Position numbers and translations under genes: made by a program
Notes under the pieces: generated by a model
Told to the model about the DNA's origin: nothing
What the model saw: the letters and a program-made list of their open reading frames with translations, nothing else
The model's database searches: none
Shown here: positions 1 to 9,177 of the stretch, in pieces
How the letters are laid out: every line of letters begins with the position of its first letter
Numbering within the stretch: the stretch's first letter is position 1
Assembly: GCF_008151785.1 (NCBI RefSeq)
Contig: NZ_CP036523.1
Location: 2,457,900-2,521,899 of the forward strand
Source: Peptacetobacter hiranonis
Lineage (GTDB): Bacteria > Bacillota > Clostridia > Peptostreptococcales > Peptostreptococcaceae
Direction: 5' to 3'
Length of the DNA stretch: 64,000 nt

Positions 1-2737
1 GCTGAGCAAGCCCCATCTTATCTGCATCGTAAATTATCATAGTATTGGCATTTGCAATATCCATACCTGTTTCTATAATAGTAGTACATACAAGCACATC
101 AAATTCCTTCTGCATAAATGCTATTATAATATCTTCAAGCGTCTTTGAGCTCATTCTACCATGCGCAACAGCAACTCTAGCATCTGGAACTAACTTTCTA
201 ACCTTGTCTGCAATTCCTTCTATTCCCTCTACTCTATTGTAGACGAAGAATACCTGACCACCTCTTGAGATTTCTTTTTCAATTTCATCCTGAATAATAC
301 TATCTCTAGCTTCTGTAACATAAGTTATTACCGGATGTCTTTCTTGTGGTGGCTCTTCTATTACTGTCATATCTCTTATTCCAGATAATGACATATGAAG
401 AGTTCTCGGAATTGGTGTTGCAGATAGAGTAAGAACATCTACAGTATTTTTTACTTTCTTTAAAGTTTCCTTGTGCTTTACTCCAAATCTCTGCTCCTCA
501 TCTATCACAACAAGTCCAAGCTTTGGAAGTTCTATATCTTTAGAAATTATTCTGTGCGTACCTATAAGTACATCAACCATTCCTTTTTTAGCATCTTCTA
601 TTATTTTTTTCTGCTGTTTAGGAGTCTTAAATCTACTAAGAACCTCAACTCTTATTGGATAATCTGCAAATCTTTCGCTAAATGTATTGTAGTGCTGCTG
701 TGCAAGTATAGTAGTAGGAACAAGTACAGCAACCTGTTTTCCGTCCATACAAGCTTTAAATGCAGCCCTTATAGCTACTTCTGTTTTTCCGTATCCAACA
801 TCTCCACATATTAATCTATCCATAACTCTTGGAGATTCCATATCCTTTTTAGTATCTTTTATAGCTTTAAGCTGGTCATCTGTCTCCTGATATGGGAATT
901 TATCCTCAAATTCCTTCTGCCAAACAGTGTCTTTAGAGAATTTATATCCCTTAATTTTTTCCCTTTTAGCATATAGGTTGATAAGTTCCTCAGTCATATC
1001 CTCGATTTCTTTTCTAACCTTAGCCTTAGCCTTTGTCCATTCCTGTGTCCCAAGTCTACTAAGTTTGACCTTCTCAGCCTCGGCTCCGATATATTTCTGA
1101 ACCTTGTCCATCTGGTCAATAGGCACATATAAATTATCTCCATCTCTATAGACTATCTTCATGTAGTCTTTTTTAATTCCATCGACAGTTATCTGATCTA
1201 TACCTATATATCTACCTATACCGCTATTTTCGTGAACTACATAATCTCCAGGATTTAAGTCCAAGAATGAATCTATTTTCTGTGCATTTGTATTTTTCTT
1301 TTTCTTCTTTTTCGATTTTAATCCACTTCTCTGAACACCGATCATTTCTTTATCGGTTATAATAGTGAACTTAATATCTCTATACTGGAACCCTTCGCTA
1401 ATTGCAGCCTCCATTATTATAGCTTGAGATGATTTTATCTCTGTATCTCTCTTTTTAGCTATTGAAACCTCAACATCGTATTCAAATAAAGCTTCTTTTA
1501 ATTTCTTTGCTCTTTCTGAGCTGTTTACTGCAAGGATAATCTTGTGCCCAGAATATTTTAATCTTTGAAGCTCATCCGCAAGAATATCTATTTTTCCATT
1601 AAATGATGGCACTTCTCTACTGTCAAAATTCAGTATTTCCTTTACATTAAATCCTTTAACAGCCTTTGGTAGTAGAGAGTTTATAACTATATTTCTATCT
1701 CCTATACAGTACTCTAAATCTATATAATTGTAGACTAAATTTCCCTGAGATTTTAGTGCAGTTCCTCTTTCCAAGTTCATCTTATAACTGTCTTTAAATT
1801 CCTCAGCAAAATTCTCGCATCTTTCCTTCATTCTAGATATATCATTTATAAATACTATCGCATTTTTGTCTAAGTATTCAAAAATACTCTTCTCTACATC
1901 TGGATAGAAGTAGTCTATGTAGTTTTCTATTCCATCGAAGTACTCTTTTCTCGCAATTTTATCTATAACAGCTTCTACATCATCGCTACATACTTTCCCT
2001 CTATCTTTTTTCATCCTAGAAACTGTTTCTTCAACATTTTCAGGGTATATAAATTCCCTAGAAGGAGTAAGTATAAACGATTTCAGCTTATCTATAGATT
2101 TCTGAGAAAATACATCAAAAGTTCTTATTGAGTCGATTTCATCATCAAAGAACTCAATTCTTATAGGGTTTTCATATTCAAGTGAGAATATATCAACAAT
2201 TCCACCTCTAACACTGAACTGTCCAAACCCTTCTACCTTTGATACTCTCTCGTATCCTAACGAAACTAGCTTTGAAGATAGCTCTTCTATATCTACTATA
2301 TCTCCTACCTTGTATTTAAAAGTATTATCTAATAATACATCTTTAGGTAAGTACTTTCTAAGTACCGCATCTGAAGTTGTAACTAGTATTAACTTTTCTT
2401 TTTTTGCTAATTTAAGCAGCGTTTTTATTCTTTTCGCTTCTTGCTTTCTATCTTTGGCATCTAAGTAATAAAATCTTATCTCATCTGAAGTTAAAAGCTC
2501 TACCTTATCCTTAATGTAGAATTTTAAATCTTCGTAAATCTTTCTCGCTTCATATTCAGTCGAACCTATAAAAACAATAGGCCTTGAAAGATCCTTGAAT
2601 AGAGATGAAGATATATGAGCCTTTTGAGCCTGATTTAGCCCATTTACAAGCAGACATCTTCCCTCTACATCAAGTTTTTCTTTAAGTTTTATATATTCCT
2701 TTGAATTCTGAAGCGGATTAAAAAATATATCTCCCAT
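1..2737 (-). CDS. mfd: Transcription-repair coupling factor Mfd (C-terminus beyond window)
   Basis: DNA translocase that removes RNA polymerase stalled at lesions and recruits UvrA. I read 912 residues from the ATG at 2737 (AAAGGAG ten or so bases upstream) to the window edge; the family is about 1,130–1,180 residues, so roughly the last 220 are missing. The N-terminal UvrB-like part is followed by the RNA-polymerase-interacting domain (the GDYVVHENSGIGRY stretch) and the helicase core: Walker A GDVGYGKT at residues 645–652, DEEQ at 746–749, then SATPIPRT. It follows pth in the same direction, as in many Firmicutes. Identification is secure; only the end is unseen. Confidence 0.97.
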   Translation of the reverse strand, partial: MGDIFFNPLQNSKEYIKLKEKLDVEGRCLLVNGLNQAQKAHISSSLFKDLSRPIVFIGSTEYEARKIYEDLKFYIKDKVELLTSDEIRFYYLDAKDRKQEAKRIKTLLKLAKKEKLILVTTSDAVLRKYLPKDVLLDNTFKYKVGDIVDIEELSSKLVSLGYERVSKVEGFGQFSVRGGIVDIFSLEYENPIRIEFFDDEIDSIRTFDVFSQKSIDKLKSFILTPSREFIYPENVEETVSRMKKDRGKVCSDDVEAVIDKIARKEYFDGIENYIDYFYPDVEKSIFEYLDKNAIVFINDISRMKERCENFAEEFKDSYKMNLERGTALKSQGNLVYNYIDLEYCIGDRNIVINSLLPKAVKGFNVKEILNFDSREVPSFNGKIDILADELQRLKYSGHKIILAVNSSERAKKLKEALFEYDVEVSIAKKRDTEIKSSQAIIMEAAISEGFQYRDIKFTIITDKEMIGVQRSGLKSKKKKKKNTNAQKIDSFLDLNPGDYVVHENSGIGRYIGIDQITVDGIKKDYMKIVYRDGDNLYVPIDQMDKVQKYIGAEAEKVKLSRLGTQEWTKAKAKVRKEIEDMTEELINLYAKREKIKGYKFSKDTVWQKEFEDKFPYQETDDQLKAIKDTKKDMESPRVMDRLICGDVGYGKTEVAIRAAFKACMDGKQVAVLVPTTILAQQHYNTFSERFADYPIRVEVLSRFKTPKQQKKIIEDAKKGMVDVLIGTHRIISKDIELPKLGLVVIDEEQRFGVKHKETLKKVKNTVDVLTLSATPIPRTLHMSLSGIRDMTVIEEPPQERHPVITYVTEARDSIIQDEIEKEISRGGQVFFVYNRVEGIEGIADKVRKLVPDARVAVAHGRMSSKTLEDIIIAFMQKEFDVLVCTTIIETGMDIANANTMIIYDADKMGLAQ

Positions 2738-2867
2738 TTTCCTTCGCTCCTTTAATTCTCTACATTATATATTAAATTATTTTCCTTAACTCTAGCTTAT
2801 TAAGTATATATTTATAAAAAAATTACTACTCAACTTTAAAATTGATATTTAACTTTAAATAAATTTA

Positions 2868-3428
2868 TTATCCGTTGTATTTATTCATAGCCATATCGAT
2901 TCCTTCTCTTATCATAGAATCTATAGCTTTTGCAGTTTTTTCAAACCCTTCGTTCATAGCTTCGTCCTGTTCTTTTGGTACTCTTGAAAGAACGAAATCA
3001 GCTAAATCTCTTCCTTTATCTGGCTTTCCAACACCTACTCTAAATCTTGGGAAATCTTTCGTTCCTAAGCACTGAGTTATAGATCTCATACCATTGTGTG
3101 TACCAGGGCTTCCTTTTTTTCTTATTCTAAGTTTTCCTACATCTAAATCTATATCATCGTATATCACTATTAATTTGTCTAAATCTGGTTTATAGAACTG
3201 ATAAAGGCTAACTACAGACTCACCACTTAAATTCATATAAGTTGTGGGTTTTACAAGAACAACCTTTTCTGTCCCAACTCTACCTTCTCCTATTAAAGCT
3301 TTATGTTTTATCTTTGTAACACTTATTCCGTATTCATCTGCTAATCTGTCTATTACTTCAAATCCTGCATTATGTCTAGTCTTTGCGTATTTCTGACCAG
3401 GATTTCCAAGTCCTACTATTATATACAT
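2868..3428 (-). CDS. pth: Peptidyl-tRNA hydrolase
   Basis: Cleaves peptidyl-tRNA released from stalled ribosomes. 186 residues, the normal bacterial Pth length. The family signature GLGNPG begins at residue 6; the catalytic His is H19 (RHNAGF), supported by N9, N66 (TYMNLSG), D92 (YDDIDLD) and N112 (HNGMRS). ATG at 3428 has GGAG upstream. It lies 130 bases before mfd and 37 bases after the prepilin-peptidase gene, all on the minus strand, so it may be read from either upstream unit. Nothing unusual. Confidence 0.97.
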   Translation of the reverse strand: MYIIVGLGNPGQKYAKTRHNAGFEVIDRLADEYGISVTKIKHKALIGEGRVGTEKVVLVKPTTYMNLSGESVVSLYQFYKPDLDKLIVIYDDIDLDVGKLRIRKKGSPGTHNGMRSITQCLGTKDFPRFRVGVGKPDKGRDLADFVLSRVPKEQDEAMNEGFEKTAKAIDSMIREGIDMAMNKYNG

Positions 3429-3465
3429 TTACTCATCTCCTTTTTTAATCAATTTTTATATTATC

Positions 3466-4128
3466 CTAAATTATTTTCTCAATTATATCGAGGTAGCACT
3501 TTACTATATCAAATCCGAGAATATTCAATATAGCTGCGATAATTATATATGGAGCAAAAGCAATTTTTTTATCCCTATTTCCACATATAAATCTTATAAT
3601 CAAAAATATTGCAGAAACAAGAAAAGAGCCCGGTATCAACGATAACGAACTTTTAAATCCAATAGTCATAGCACAAAGAGCATACACACCTACATCTCCT
3701 GTCCCCATCATATTGGTCGCCTTCACTATTAAATATGAAATCAAAGCACATAGCAAACCTGCCAACACACTATCTACTAAGATTTCAACATTTTCATTTA
3801 AAATTTTAACTACACTCTGAATTATTATACCACTAAAAACAAGAATATCATACACATACATTGTATAATAATCTATTAAACTTATAATAATTGCTAAAAC
3901 AAAAAATATAAAATAGCCAAATCTATACAAATTATTTGGATAAATTTTAAAAATAGAAATGATATATACAAATGTAGATATTATTAAAAATATCGTCAAT
4001 TTTTTTATATTGATTTTTGTATAGTCTTCTTCTCCGATAAAAGCTTTTGCAACTTTTTGTACGATTACAGAAATTATTGTTGCAAATAAAAACGATAAAA
4101 ATAAACTCTCAAACTTTTCTAAATCCAT
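3466..4128 (-). CDS. Prepilin-type aspartic peptidase (A24 family, short form)
   Basis: 220 residues with about seven hydrophobic segments. Two aspartates characteristic of A24 peptidases are visible: D86 in LIDYYTMYVYD and D145 in MGTGDVG (the GxGD motif), and the later IAFAPYI (189–195) resembles the conserved segment near the end of these enzymes. The N-terminal cytosolic methylase domain of full PilD is absent, replaced by about 80 residues of membrane segments, so it is likely a peptidase only, cutting type IV prepilin-like leaders in the membrane. No pilin gene is adjacent; a PilT-like ATPase lies 1.1 kb upstream on the same strand. Family call good, substrate unknown. Confidence 0.8.
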   Translation of the reverse strand: MDLEKFESLFLSFLFATIISVIVQKVAKAFIGEEDYTKINIKKLTIFLIISTFVYIISIFKIYPNNLYRFGYFIFFVLAIIISLIDYYTMYVYDILVFSGIIIQSVVKILNENVEILVDSVLAGLLCALISYLIVKATNMMGTGDVGVYALCAMTIGFKSSLSLIPGSFLVSAIFLIIRFICGNRDKKIAFAPYIIIAAILNILGFDIVKCYLDIIEKII

Positions 4129-4447
4129 TTTTAATTTTTCTCTCCTTATATTTAATTTACTTTCTATGACTAATAAATATTTCTATCAATATTATTTACA
4201 ATATATTTTAATTTAATACTTTTATTTTATATTTTATTATTTATTAAAATAATTATATCTCATTATATTTTTAATATATAATTTACTATCTTGTTTATTT
4301 TTTTCATACAAATTTCACTATATCTACATTATTATTTCATTTTCATTTATATTTTGTTACAAAATAATAGTAATTTTTTAGTATATTTATTTTGTAGTTA
4401 CATAATATTTACAGAAATCGTTTTTTTTTATTATTTTTTTAAAACTG
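4129..4447. other. AT-rich intergenic stretch
   Basis: About 320 bases, extremely AT-rich, between the divergent peptidase gene and the small plus-strand membrane genes. I see no coding frame, hairpin with T-run or known RNA. It must hold the minus-strand promoter of the peptidase gene, but no hexamer pair stands out because of the base composition. Confidence 0.4.
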
Positions 4448-4456
4448 TGATATAAT
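4448..4456 (+). promoter_or_regulatory. Extended -10 promoter element
   Basis: TG-A-TATAAT, an extended -10 box, 32 bases before the small gene starting at 4489. No good -35 is visible, which is normal for extended -10 promoters. It would drive the two plus-strand membrane genes. Confidence 0.6.
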
Positions 4457-4488
4457 TATGAAAAATAAATTTCAAGGAGGTATTATTT

Positions 4489-4722
4489 ATGAGATTTATT
4501 AATTTTAAAAATAAACTAGTCAATTCAACATTTCAATCAATACTAAGATTTTTGCAATTATACCTTATCTTAGCTGCATTAAATGTTATTTTTGACAATG
4601 ATTTAAGACTTTTAACTCCTTTGTCTTGTTCTACAGATTATTTATTTAATAGACTTGGGTTAATTCTTTTAATAGTTCTTGTCGAATTTAAATCTAAATA
4701 TTCTTCATCTCAGGAGGTTTAA
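4489..4722 (+). CDS. Small membrane protein, unknown (77 aa)
   Basis: I do not recognise it. It has a strong Shine-Dalgarno AAGGAGG (4474–4480) eight bases before ATG and a promoter just upstream, which supports a real gene. The 77 residues contain two hydrophobic segments, about 18–36 (around LQLYLILAALNVIF) and 52–66 (RLGLILLIVLVEF), with a lysine-rich N-terminus. Its stop overlaps the leader of the next gene: the Shine-Dalgarno of that gene lies inside the last codons, so the two are probably translationally coupled. Both sit on the plus strand between two minus-strand genes of type IV pilus type. Confidence 0.6.
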   Translation: MRFINFKNKLVNSTFQSILRFLQLYLILAALNVIFDNDLRLLTPLSCSTDYLFNRLGLILLIVLVEFKSKYSSSQEV

Positions 4723-4726
4723 ATTT

Positions 4727-5200
4727 ATGTTGTTCGAAAAATTTTTTGATAAAATAAATGATAAATATATAGATAAGATAAATTTTGAAAATCTATTTTC
4801 GATTATTCTAATAGCATCAATTTTTATATATATTCCTTTTGCTTGCTTATTGTCTATTATTTTTAACGATACTTCTTTTATTTTCAAAATAAGTGCTTCG
4901 TCATCGTATCTAAAAATACTTATATTATTTATATTTTCATTTATAATTACTTATACTATTTATAAATACCTTAATTTAAATACGATAAAAGGAGAAGTTG
5001 GAGATTATATTTTTAAAATAAATTTTGTTGCTATCGTATTTATATATCTTCCAATTAGCGCTTTAATAGCAATGATTTTTAAAGACTTATCACTTTTAAA
5101 ACCATATGAACCATTATCATATTTTAAAATATTTGCATGTATTGTATTTTCTTACATATTAGCTTATATCGACTTAAAACGTTCTGATAAAAAAGAATAA
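4727..5200 (+). CDS. Membrane protein with two-fold internal repeat, unknown (157 aa)
   Basis: Start chosen at the ATG at 4727, nine bases after AGGAGG (4712–4717); an upstream in-frame ATG at 4679 lacks a ribosome site. Four hydrophobic segments are visible. Residues about 28–80 and 101–150 look like copies of one another: SIFIYIPFACLLSIIFNDTS matches IVFIYLPISALIAMIFKDLS, and YLKILILFIFSFIITY matches YFKIFACIVFSYILAY. So the protein seems to be a duplicated two-helix unit. No family recognised. It forms a two-gene unit with the preceding 77-residue membrane protein and ends at a strong terminator. Confidence 0.75.
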   Translation: MLFEKFFDKINDKYIDKINFENLFSIILIASIFIYIPFACLLSIIFNDTSFIFKISASSSYLKILILFIFSFIITYTIYKYLNLNTIKGEVGDYIFKINFVAIVFIYLPISALIAMIFKDLSLLKPYEPLSYFKIFACIVFSYILAYIDLKRSDKKE

Positions 5201-5207
5201 CACATAT

Positions 5208-5249
5208 AAAAAGACCAACAGATTATCGATTTTAATCCGTTGGTCTTTT
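5208..5249. terminator. Bidirectional intrinsic terminator
   Basis: Stem of about 16 pairs (AAAGACCAACAGATTA against TAATCCGTTGGTCTTT, one mismatch) flanked by A-run on the left and T-run on the right, between the plus-strand membrane gene (ends 5200) and the minus-strand PilT-like gene (ends 5251). It serves both. Confidence 0.85.
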
Positions 5250-5250
5250 C

Positions 5251-6459
5251 TTATCTATTCTTTATTTCATCTAAATATATTTCCTCGGAAATAATTCCAT
5301 CTCGATACAATGTTTCTATCTGATCCTCAAACATCTGCATTCCGTATTTCTTGCCAGTTTTTATCATATCATCGATACTCTCATCCTTTCCCTCTCTTAT
5401 CATAGCTGCTATTGAGTTTGTATTTTTCATAATTTCAAATATAGCTCTTCGTCCATTATTTGCTTTTACAAGTCTTTGAGAAAATACATATCTAAGCTGA
5501 TTAGCCAAAAGCCCCCTTATCTCTTTATGCCTTTCAGCCTCAAATAGATTCACTATCCTATCTATTGCCTCAGATGCTTTAGATGTATGAACTGTAGATA
5601 GTACAAGATGTCCTGTTTCAGATGCAGAGAGAGCAGTTTCAACAGTTTTTTTATCTCTTATTTCTCCAATCATTATAACGTCTGGATCTTGTCTTAAAGA
5701 TGATTTCAATCCATCTAAAAAATCTACGGTATCTTTTCCACATTCTCTTTGACTTATTATACTTTTATCACTCTTATGCAAATACTCTATAGGCTCTTCC
5801 AATGTGATAATATGTTTCTTTGATGTTTTGTTTATTCTATCTATTATCGCAGCAAGAGTAGTACTTTTTCCACTTCCAGTAGCTCCAGTTATTAATATTA
5901 TTCCACTTTTTAAATCACCAGAGCTACATACTATATCTGGAATATTTAATTCCTTTGCTGTTTTTACATAACCTGGAATTAACCTAATTGATATACAATC
6001 CCCACCATTCCGTCTATAGATATTAACCCTTATTCTAAAAGAGATTTTATCCTCTTTATTTAGTTCATCTTTATTTAGTTCTACATTATAAAAACTAAAC
6101 TCTTTAACATTCTCTTTTATATATCTATTTATATCATTTTCCATAATCTTATTATTTTTTGTATCGTTATTTTCTATTTCATTCTCTAAATCTACAAAAT
6201 CAAAATCCCTAGAAAAATCTACTTCTCCACATTCTTCATCAATATATTTTTCATATCTCTTTCTAAACTTAGTTTCTTCACTTCCTATTAAATCGTCGCA
6301 AAACTTCCTACAAATATCACTATTTACAACTTTTGATGAATATTTCGTTAGTTCTCCATCAATTCTCAAAGTTATATAATCGTTGCAAATTATATGAATA
6401 TCAGATGCTTCAAATCTTTTAGCATTTAAAATTACTTCTTTTATATTCAAAAAAATCAT
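5251..6459 (-). CDS. PilT-like type IV pilus twitching ATPase
   Basis: 402 residues. The N-terminal segment ASDIHIICNDYITLRIDGEL is the usual PilT/GspE start. ATPase motifs: Walker A GATGSGKST at 192–200, ITLEEPIEY (Asp/Glu box) at 218–226, Walker B DVIMIGEIRD at 260–269, and the His box LVLSTVHTSKA with H291. PilT hydrolyses ATP in the cytosol to depolymerise type IV pili. The protein is about 50 residues longer than usual PilT because of an acidic, Asn-rich insert near 85–138 between the two halves of the N-terminal domain. No pilin, PilB or PilC gene is near; only the A24 peptidase 1.1 kb away. Retraction versus another secretion-type role cannot be told from sequence. Confidence 0.9.
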   Translation of the reverse strand: MIFLNIKEVILNAKRFEASDIHIICNDYITLRIDGELTKYSSKVVNSDICRKFCDDLIGSEETKFRKRYEKYIDEECGEVDFSRDFDFVDLENEIENNDTKNNKIMENDINRYIKENVKEFSFYNVELNKDELNKEDKISFRIRVNIYRRNGGDCISIRLIPGYVKTAKELNIPDIVCSSGDLKSGIILITGATGSGKSTTLAAIIDRINKTSKKHIITLEEPIEYLHKSDKSIISQRECGKDTVDFLDGLKSSLRQDPDVIMIGEIRDKKTVETALSASETGHLVLSTVHTSKASEAIDRIVNLFEAERHKEIRGLLANQLRYVFSQRLVKANNGRRAIFEIMKNTNSIAAMIREGKDESIDDMIKTGKKYGMQMFEDQIETLYRDGIISEEIYLDEIKNR

Positions 6460-6552
6460 CTCCTGTAAATTATATTTCTATAATTATTATTTACAAAAGA
6501 TGATATATTTATTTCTCAAAATCATAAAAAATAAAACAATTTACTCCAACAA

Positions 6553-6626
6553 AAAAGAGGAGCTAACTCCAAATAGTACGCCTGTCGCCTGAATAGGCGC
6601 AAGTACTATTAGAGTTACTCCTCTTT
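6553..6626 (-). terminator. Elaborate terminator hairpin after prs
   Basis: AAAGAGGAG at the left pairs with CTCCTCTTT at the right, continuing through TAACTC/GAGTTA and AATAGTA/TACTATT with small bulges, and a separate inner hairpin CGCCT-GAAT-AGGCG sits in the loop. On the minus strand it follows the prs stop by 15 bases and ends in a T-run. The two-storey structure is larger than a plain terminator. Confidence 0.75.
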
Positions 6627-6640
6627 CTACTTATATTCAA

Positions 6641-7591
6641 TTAGAATAATTCACTTACTGATTTGTTGCTGAATATTTTATCTATAGCTTCTGCAAATAT
6701 AGGAGCTACTGATTTAACTTTTATTTTTTCTATCTGTTTTTCTTCTGGTAACTGTATAGTATCAAGAACAACTAATTCTTTCATTGAAGAATTTTCTATT
6801 CTTTCTATAGCTGGACCTGATAAAACAGCGTGTGTACAGCAAACGTAAACATCTTTAGCACCGAATTTTTTAACTGCTTCAACTGCATTTACTATTGTTC
6901 CTGCAGTATCTATCATATCGTCAAGAAGTATTACGTTTTTACCTTCAACCTCACCTATTAAGTTCATAACTTCACATACATTTGGTCTTGGTCTTCTTTT
7001 GTCTATTATAGCTATTGGCACTTCACCATTTAATGAATTAGCAAATTTTCTAGATCTTGTAACACTACCAAGGTCAGGAGATACTACTACTAAATCTTCT
7101 ATATTTTTTTCGTTGAAGTATTCAGATAGTAATGGACCACCTAGTAAGTGATCTAGAGGTATATCGAAGTATCCCTGTATCTGAGATGCATGTAAGTCCA
7201 TAGTTAAGACTCTATCTGCACCAGCTGCTACTATTAAGTTAGCAACTAATTTAGCTGTGATTGGATCTCTTGCTTTCGCTTTTCTGTCCTGTCTTGCATA
7301 ACCATAGTATGGTATTACAGCAGTTATTCTTCCTGCAGATGCTCTCTTAAGTGCATCTATCATTATTAATAGTTCCATTAAGTTGTTGTTTACCGGACTG
7401 TTAGTAGACTGAACAACGAAAACGTCACAACCTCTTACAGTTTCATTCATATTAACACATATTTCACCATCGCTGAATGTTCCAACTTCACAGTCAAGAA
7501 CTGATACGTTTAACTGTTTAGCTATTTTTTCAGCAAGTTCTTTAGATGCGTTACCGGCAAGTATTTTGATTTCGCTACCGCTAGTATTCAT
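6641..7591 (-). CDS. prs: Ribose-phosphate pyrophosphokinase
   Basis: Makes PRPP from ribose 5-phosphate and ATP in the cytosol, feeding nucleotide, His and Trp synthesis. 316 residues, the usual length. The catalytic flexible loop [11 protein letters not shown] is at 100–110, the [19 protein letters not shown] region begins at 131, and the PRPP loop DDMIDTAGT is at 224–232. ATG at 7591 has GGAGG upstream. It follows glmU by about 90 bases, the common Firmicutes order glmU–prs; purR, whose product senses PRPP, is two genes upstream. Confidence 0.98.
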   Translation of the reverse strand: MNTSGSEIKILAGNASKELAEKIAKQLNVSVLDCEVGTFSDGEICVNMNETVRGCDVFVVQSTNSPVNNNLMELLIMIDALKRASAGRITAVIPYYGYARQDRKAKARDPITAKLVANLIVAAGADRVLTMDLHASQIQGYFDIPLDHLLGGPLLSEYFNEKNIEDLVVVSPDLGSVTRSRKFANSLNGEVPIAIIDKRRPRPNVCEVMNLIGEVEGKNVILLDDMIDTAGTIVNAVEAVKKFGAKDVYVCCTHAVLSGPAIERIENSSMKELVVLDTIQLPEEKQIEKIKVKSVAPIFAEAIDKIFSNKSVSELF

Positions 7592-7680
7592 TTAGTTAAC
7601 CCTCCAAACATTTTAACAATATATAACTATTTAAACCAAAAGTTTAAAAAGAAATCAAGTTTAATTAATATCCCAAGATA

Positions 7681-9084
7681 TTATTTTTTATTTTTTGCTT
7701 TTTCTTCAGATAATTTCTTATCTCTAGCTTCTTTTTTATCCATCCAGTTTTCTTTTATGCACTGTCTTTGTCTTGCTATTGCAAGTGCTCTTCCTGGAAC
7801 ATCATCTGTTATTGTAGAACCAGTAGCTATATATCCCTGTTCCTCAACAGTAACTGGCGCTACTAGGTTTGAGTTTGAACCTATGAATGCATTGTCTTTT
7901 ACTACTGATCTAAATTTATGTACACCATCGTAGTTTACAAATACAACACCGCATCCTACGTTTACATTTTTACCTACTTCAGCATCTCCTATGTAAGATA
8001 AGTGTGATGCTTTAGATCCATCGCCGAATTTAGCATTTTTGATTTCAACGAAATCTCCTACTTTACATCCATTTCCTACATCTGCTTTAGGTCTTAGGTA
8101 TGCGTATGGTCCAACTTTTGTATTTTCTCCAACTTTAGCTTCTAATAAAGTAGATATTTTTATTTCTGTTCCATCTCCAACTATTGAATCAGTTATTGAT
8201 GAATTCATACCTATTATACAGTCAGAGCCTATTTTTGTTTTACCAACTAAATTAACTCCTGGGTATACTATTGTATCATTTCCTATTTCTACATCAGCTT
8301 CTATATATGTAGTATCAGGATCTATCATAGTTACACCATTTGCCATGTGGAATTCATTTATTCTTTTTCTCATAGCTTTTTCAGCCTGAGAAAGCTGTAA
8401 TCTTGAGTTTACACCCATTAATTCTTCTATTGAAGAACCTGCAAATGCTCCAACTTTTAGAGATTTTTCTCTCATTACTTTTATAGCATCTGGAAGGTAG
8501 TATTCTCCCTGTGCATTGTCGTTATTTATTTCTTTTAAGGCTTCTTTTAGGCTTTTACCATTGAAGCAGTAGATTCCTGAATTTATTTCTTTTACTAGTT
8601 TTTCTTCTTCACTAGCATCTTTATGTTCTACTATCTTTAGTAGGTCATCATTTTCATCTCTTATTATTCTTCCATATCCTGTAGGGTCGTCTACTATTGT
8701 TGAAAGAACTGTAGTATGACAGTTGTTTTCTACATGGTATTCGAATAATTTTTTAAGAGTATCTTCTTTTATAAGTGGAGTATCTCCACATAATACTACT
8801 ATAGTATCTTCGTCTTCTATATATTCTTCAGCCATTCTTACAGCATGTGCTGTTCCTAGCTGTTCTGTCTGCATAACTGTTATTATATCGTCTGAAAGTC
8901 TTTCTCTTACGGCTTCAGCTCCATGCCCAAGAACTACTATAGTTTCTTCTACTCCTGATTTTTTAGAAGTATCAACTACATGGTTTACCATCTCTTTACC
9001 ACATACTTTATGTATTACTTTTGGGTATTTTGATTTCATTCTTGTTCCCTTGCCCGCAGCAAGTATTATTGACTTAAATTTCAT
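7681..9084 (-). CDS. glmU: Bifunctional UDP-N-acetylglucosamine pyrophosphorylase / glucosamine-1-P acetyltransferase
   Basis: Final two steps to UDP-GlcNAc for peptidoglycan. 467 residues. The N-terminal uridylyltransferase begins with LAAGKGTRMKSKYPK (residues 8–22); the C-terminal half, from about residue 250, is a left-handed beta-helix of hexapeptide repeats (IGNDTIVYPGVNLVGKTKIGSDCIIG and similar), ending in the acetyltransferase region with KASHLSYIGDAEVG and NVGCGVVFVNYDG. The very end is basic and Lys-rich. ATG at 9084 has GGAGAG upstream. It lies between purR and prs on the same strand. spoVG, which often stands between purR and glmU in spore-formers, is absent. Confidence 0.98.
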   Translation of the reverse strand: MKFKSIILAAGKGTRMKSKYPKVIHKVCGKEMVNHVVDTSKKSGVEETIVVLGHGAEAVRERLSDDIITVMQTEQLGTAHAVRMAEEYIEDEDTIVVLCGDTPLIKEDTLKKLFEYHVENNCHTTVLSTIVDDPTGYGRIIRDENDDLLKIVEHKDASEEEKLVKEINSGIYCFNGKSLKEALKEINNDNAQGEYYLPDAIKVMREKSLKVGAFAGSSIEELMGVNSRLQLSQAEKAMRKRINEFHMANGVTMIDPDTTYIEADVEIGNDTIVYPGVNLVGKTKIGSDCIIGMNSSITDSIVGDGTEIKISTLLEAKVGENTKVGPYAYLRPKADVGNGCKVGDFVEIKNAKFGDGSKASHLSYIGDAEVGKNVNVGCGVVFVNYDGVHKFRSVVKDNAFIGSNSNLVAPVTVEEQGYIATGSTITDDVPGRALAIARQRQCIKENWMDKKEARDKKLSEEKAKNKK

Positions 9085-9177
9085 TTAACATCTCTCCATT
9101 GACTAATTCGTTTATTTTTTAAATATTTAATTTAATAAAAAATTACATTATTATCTTTAAATATATCACTTTTTGTG

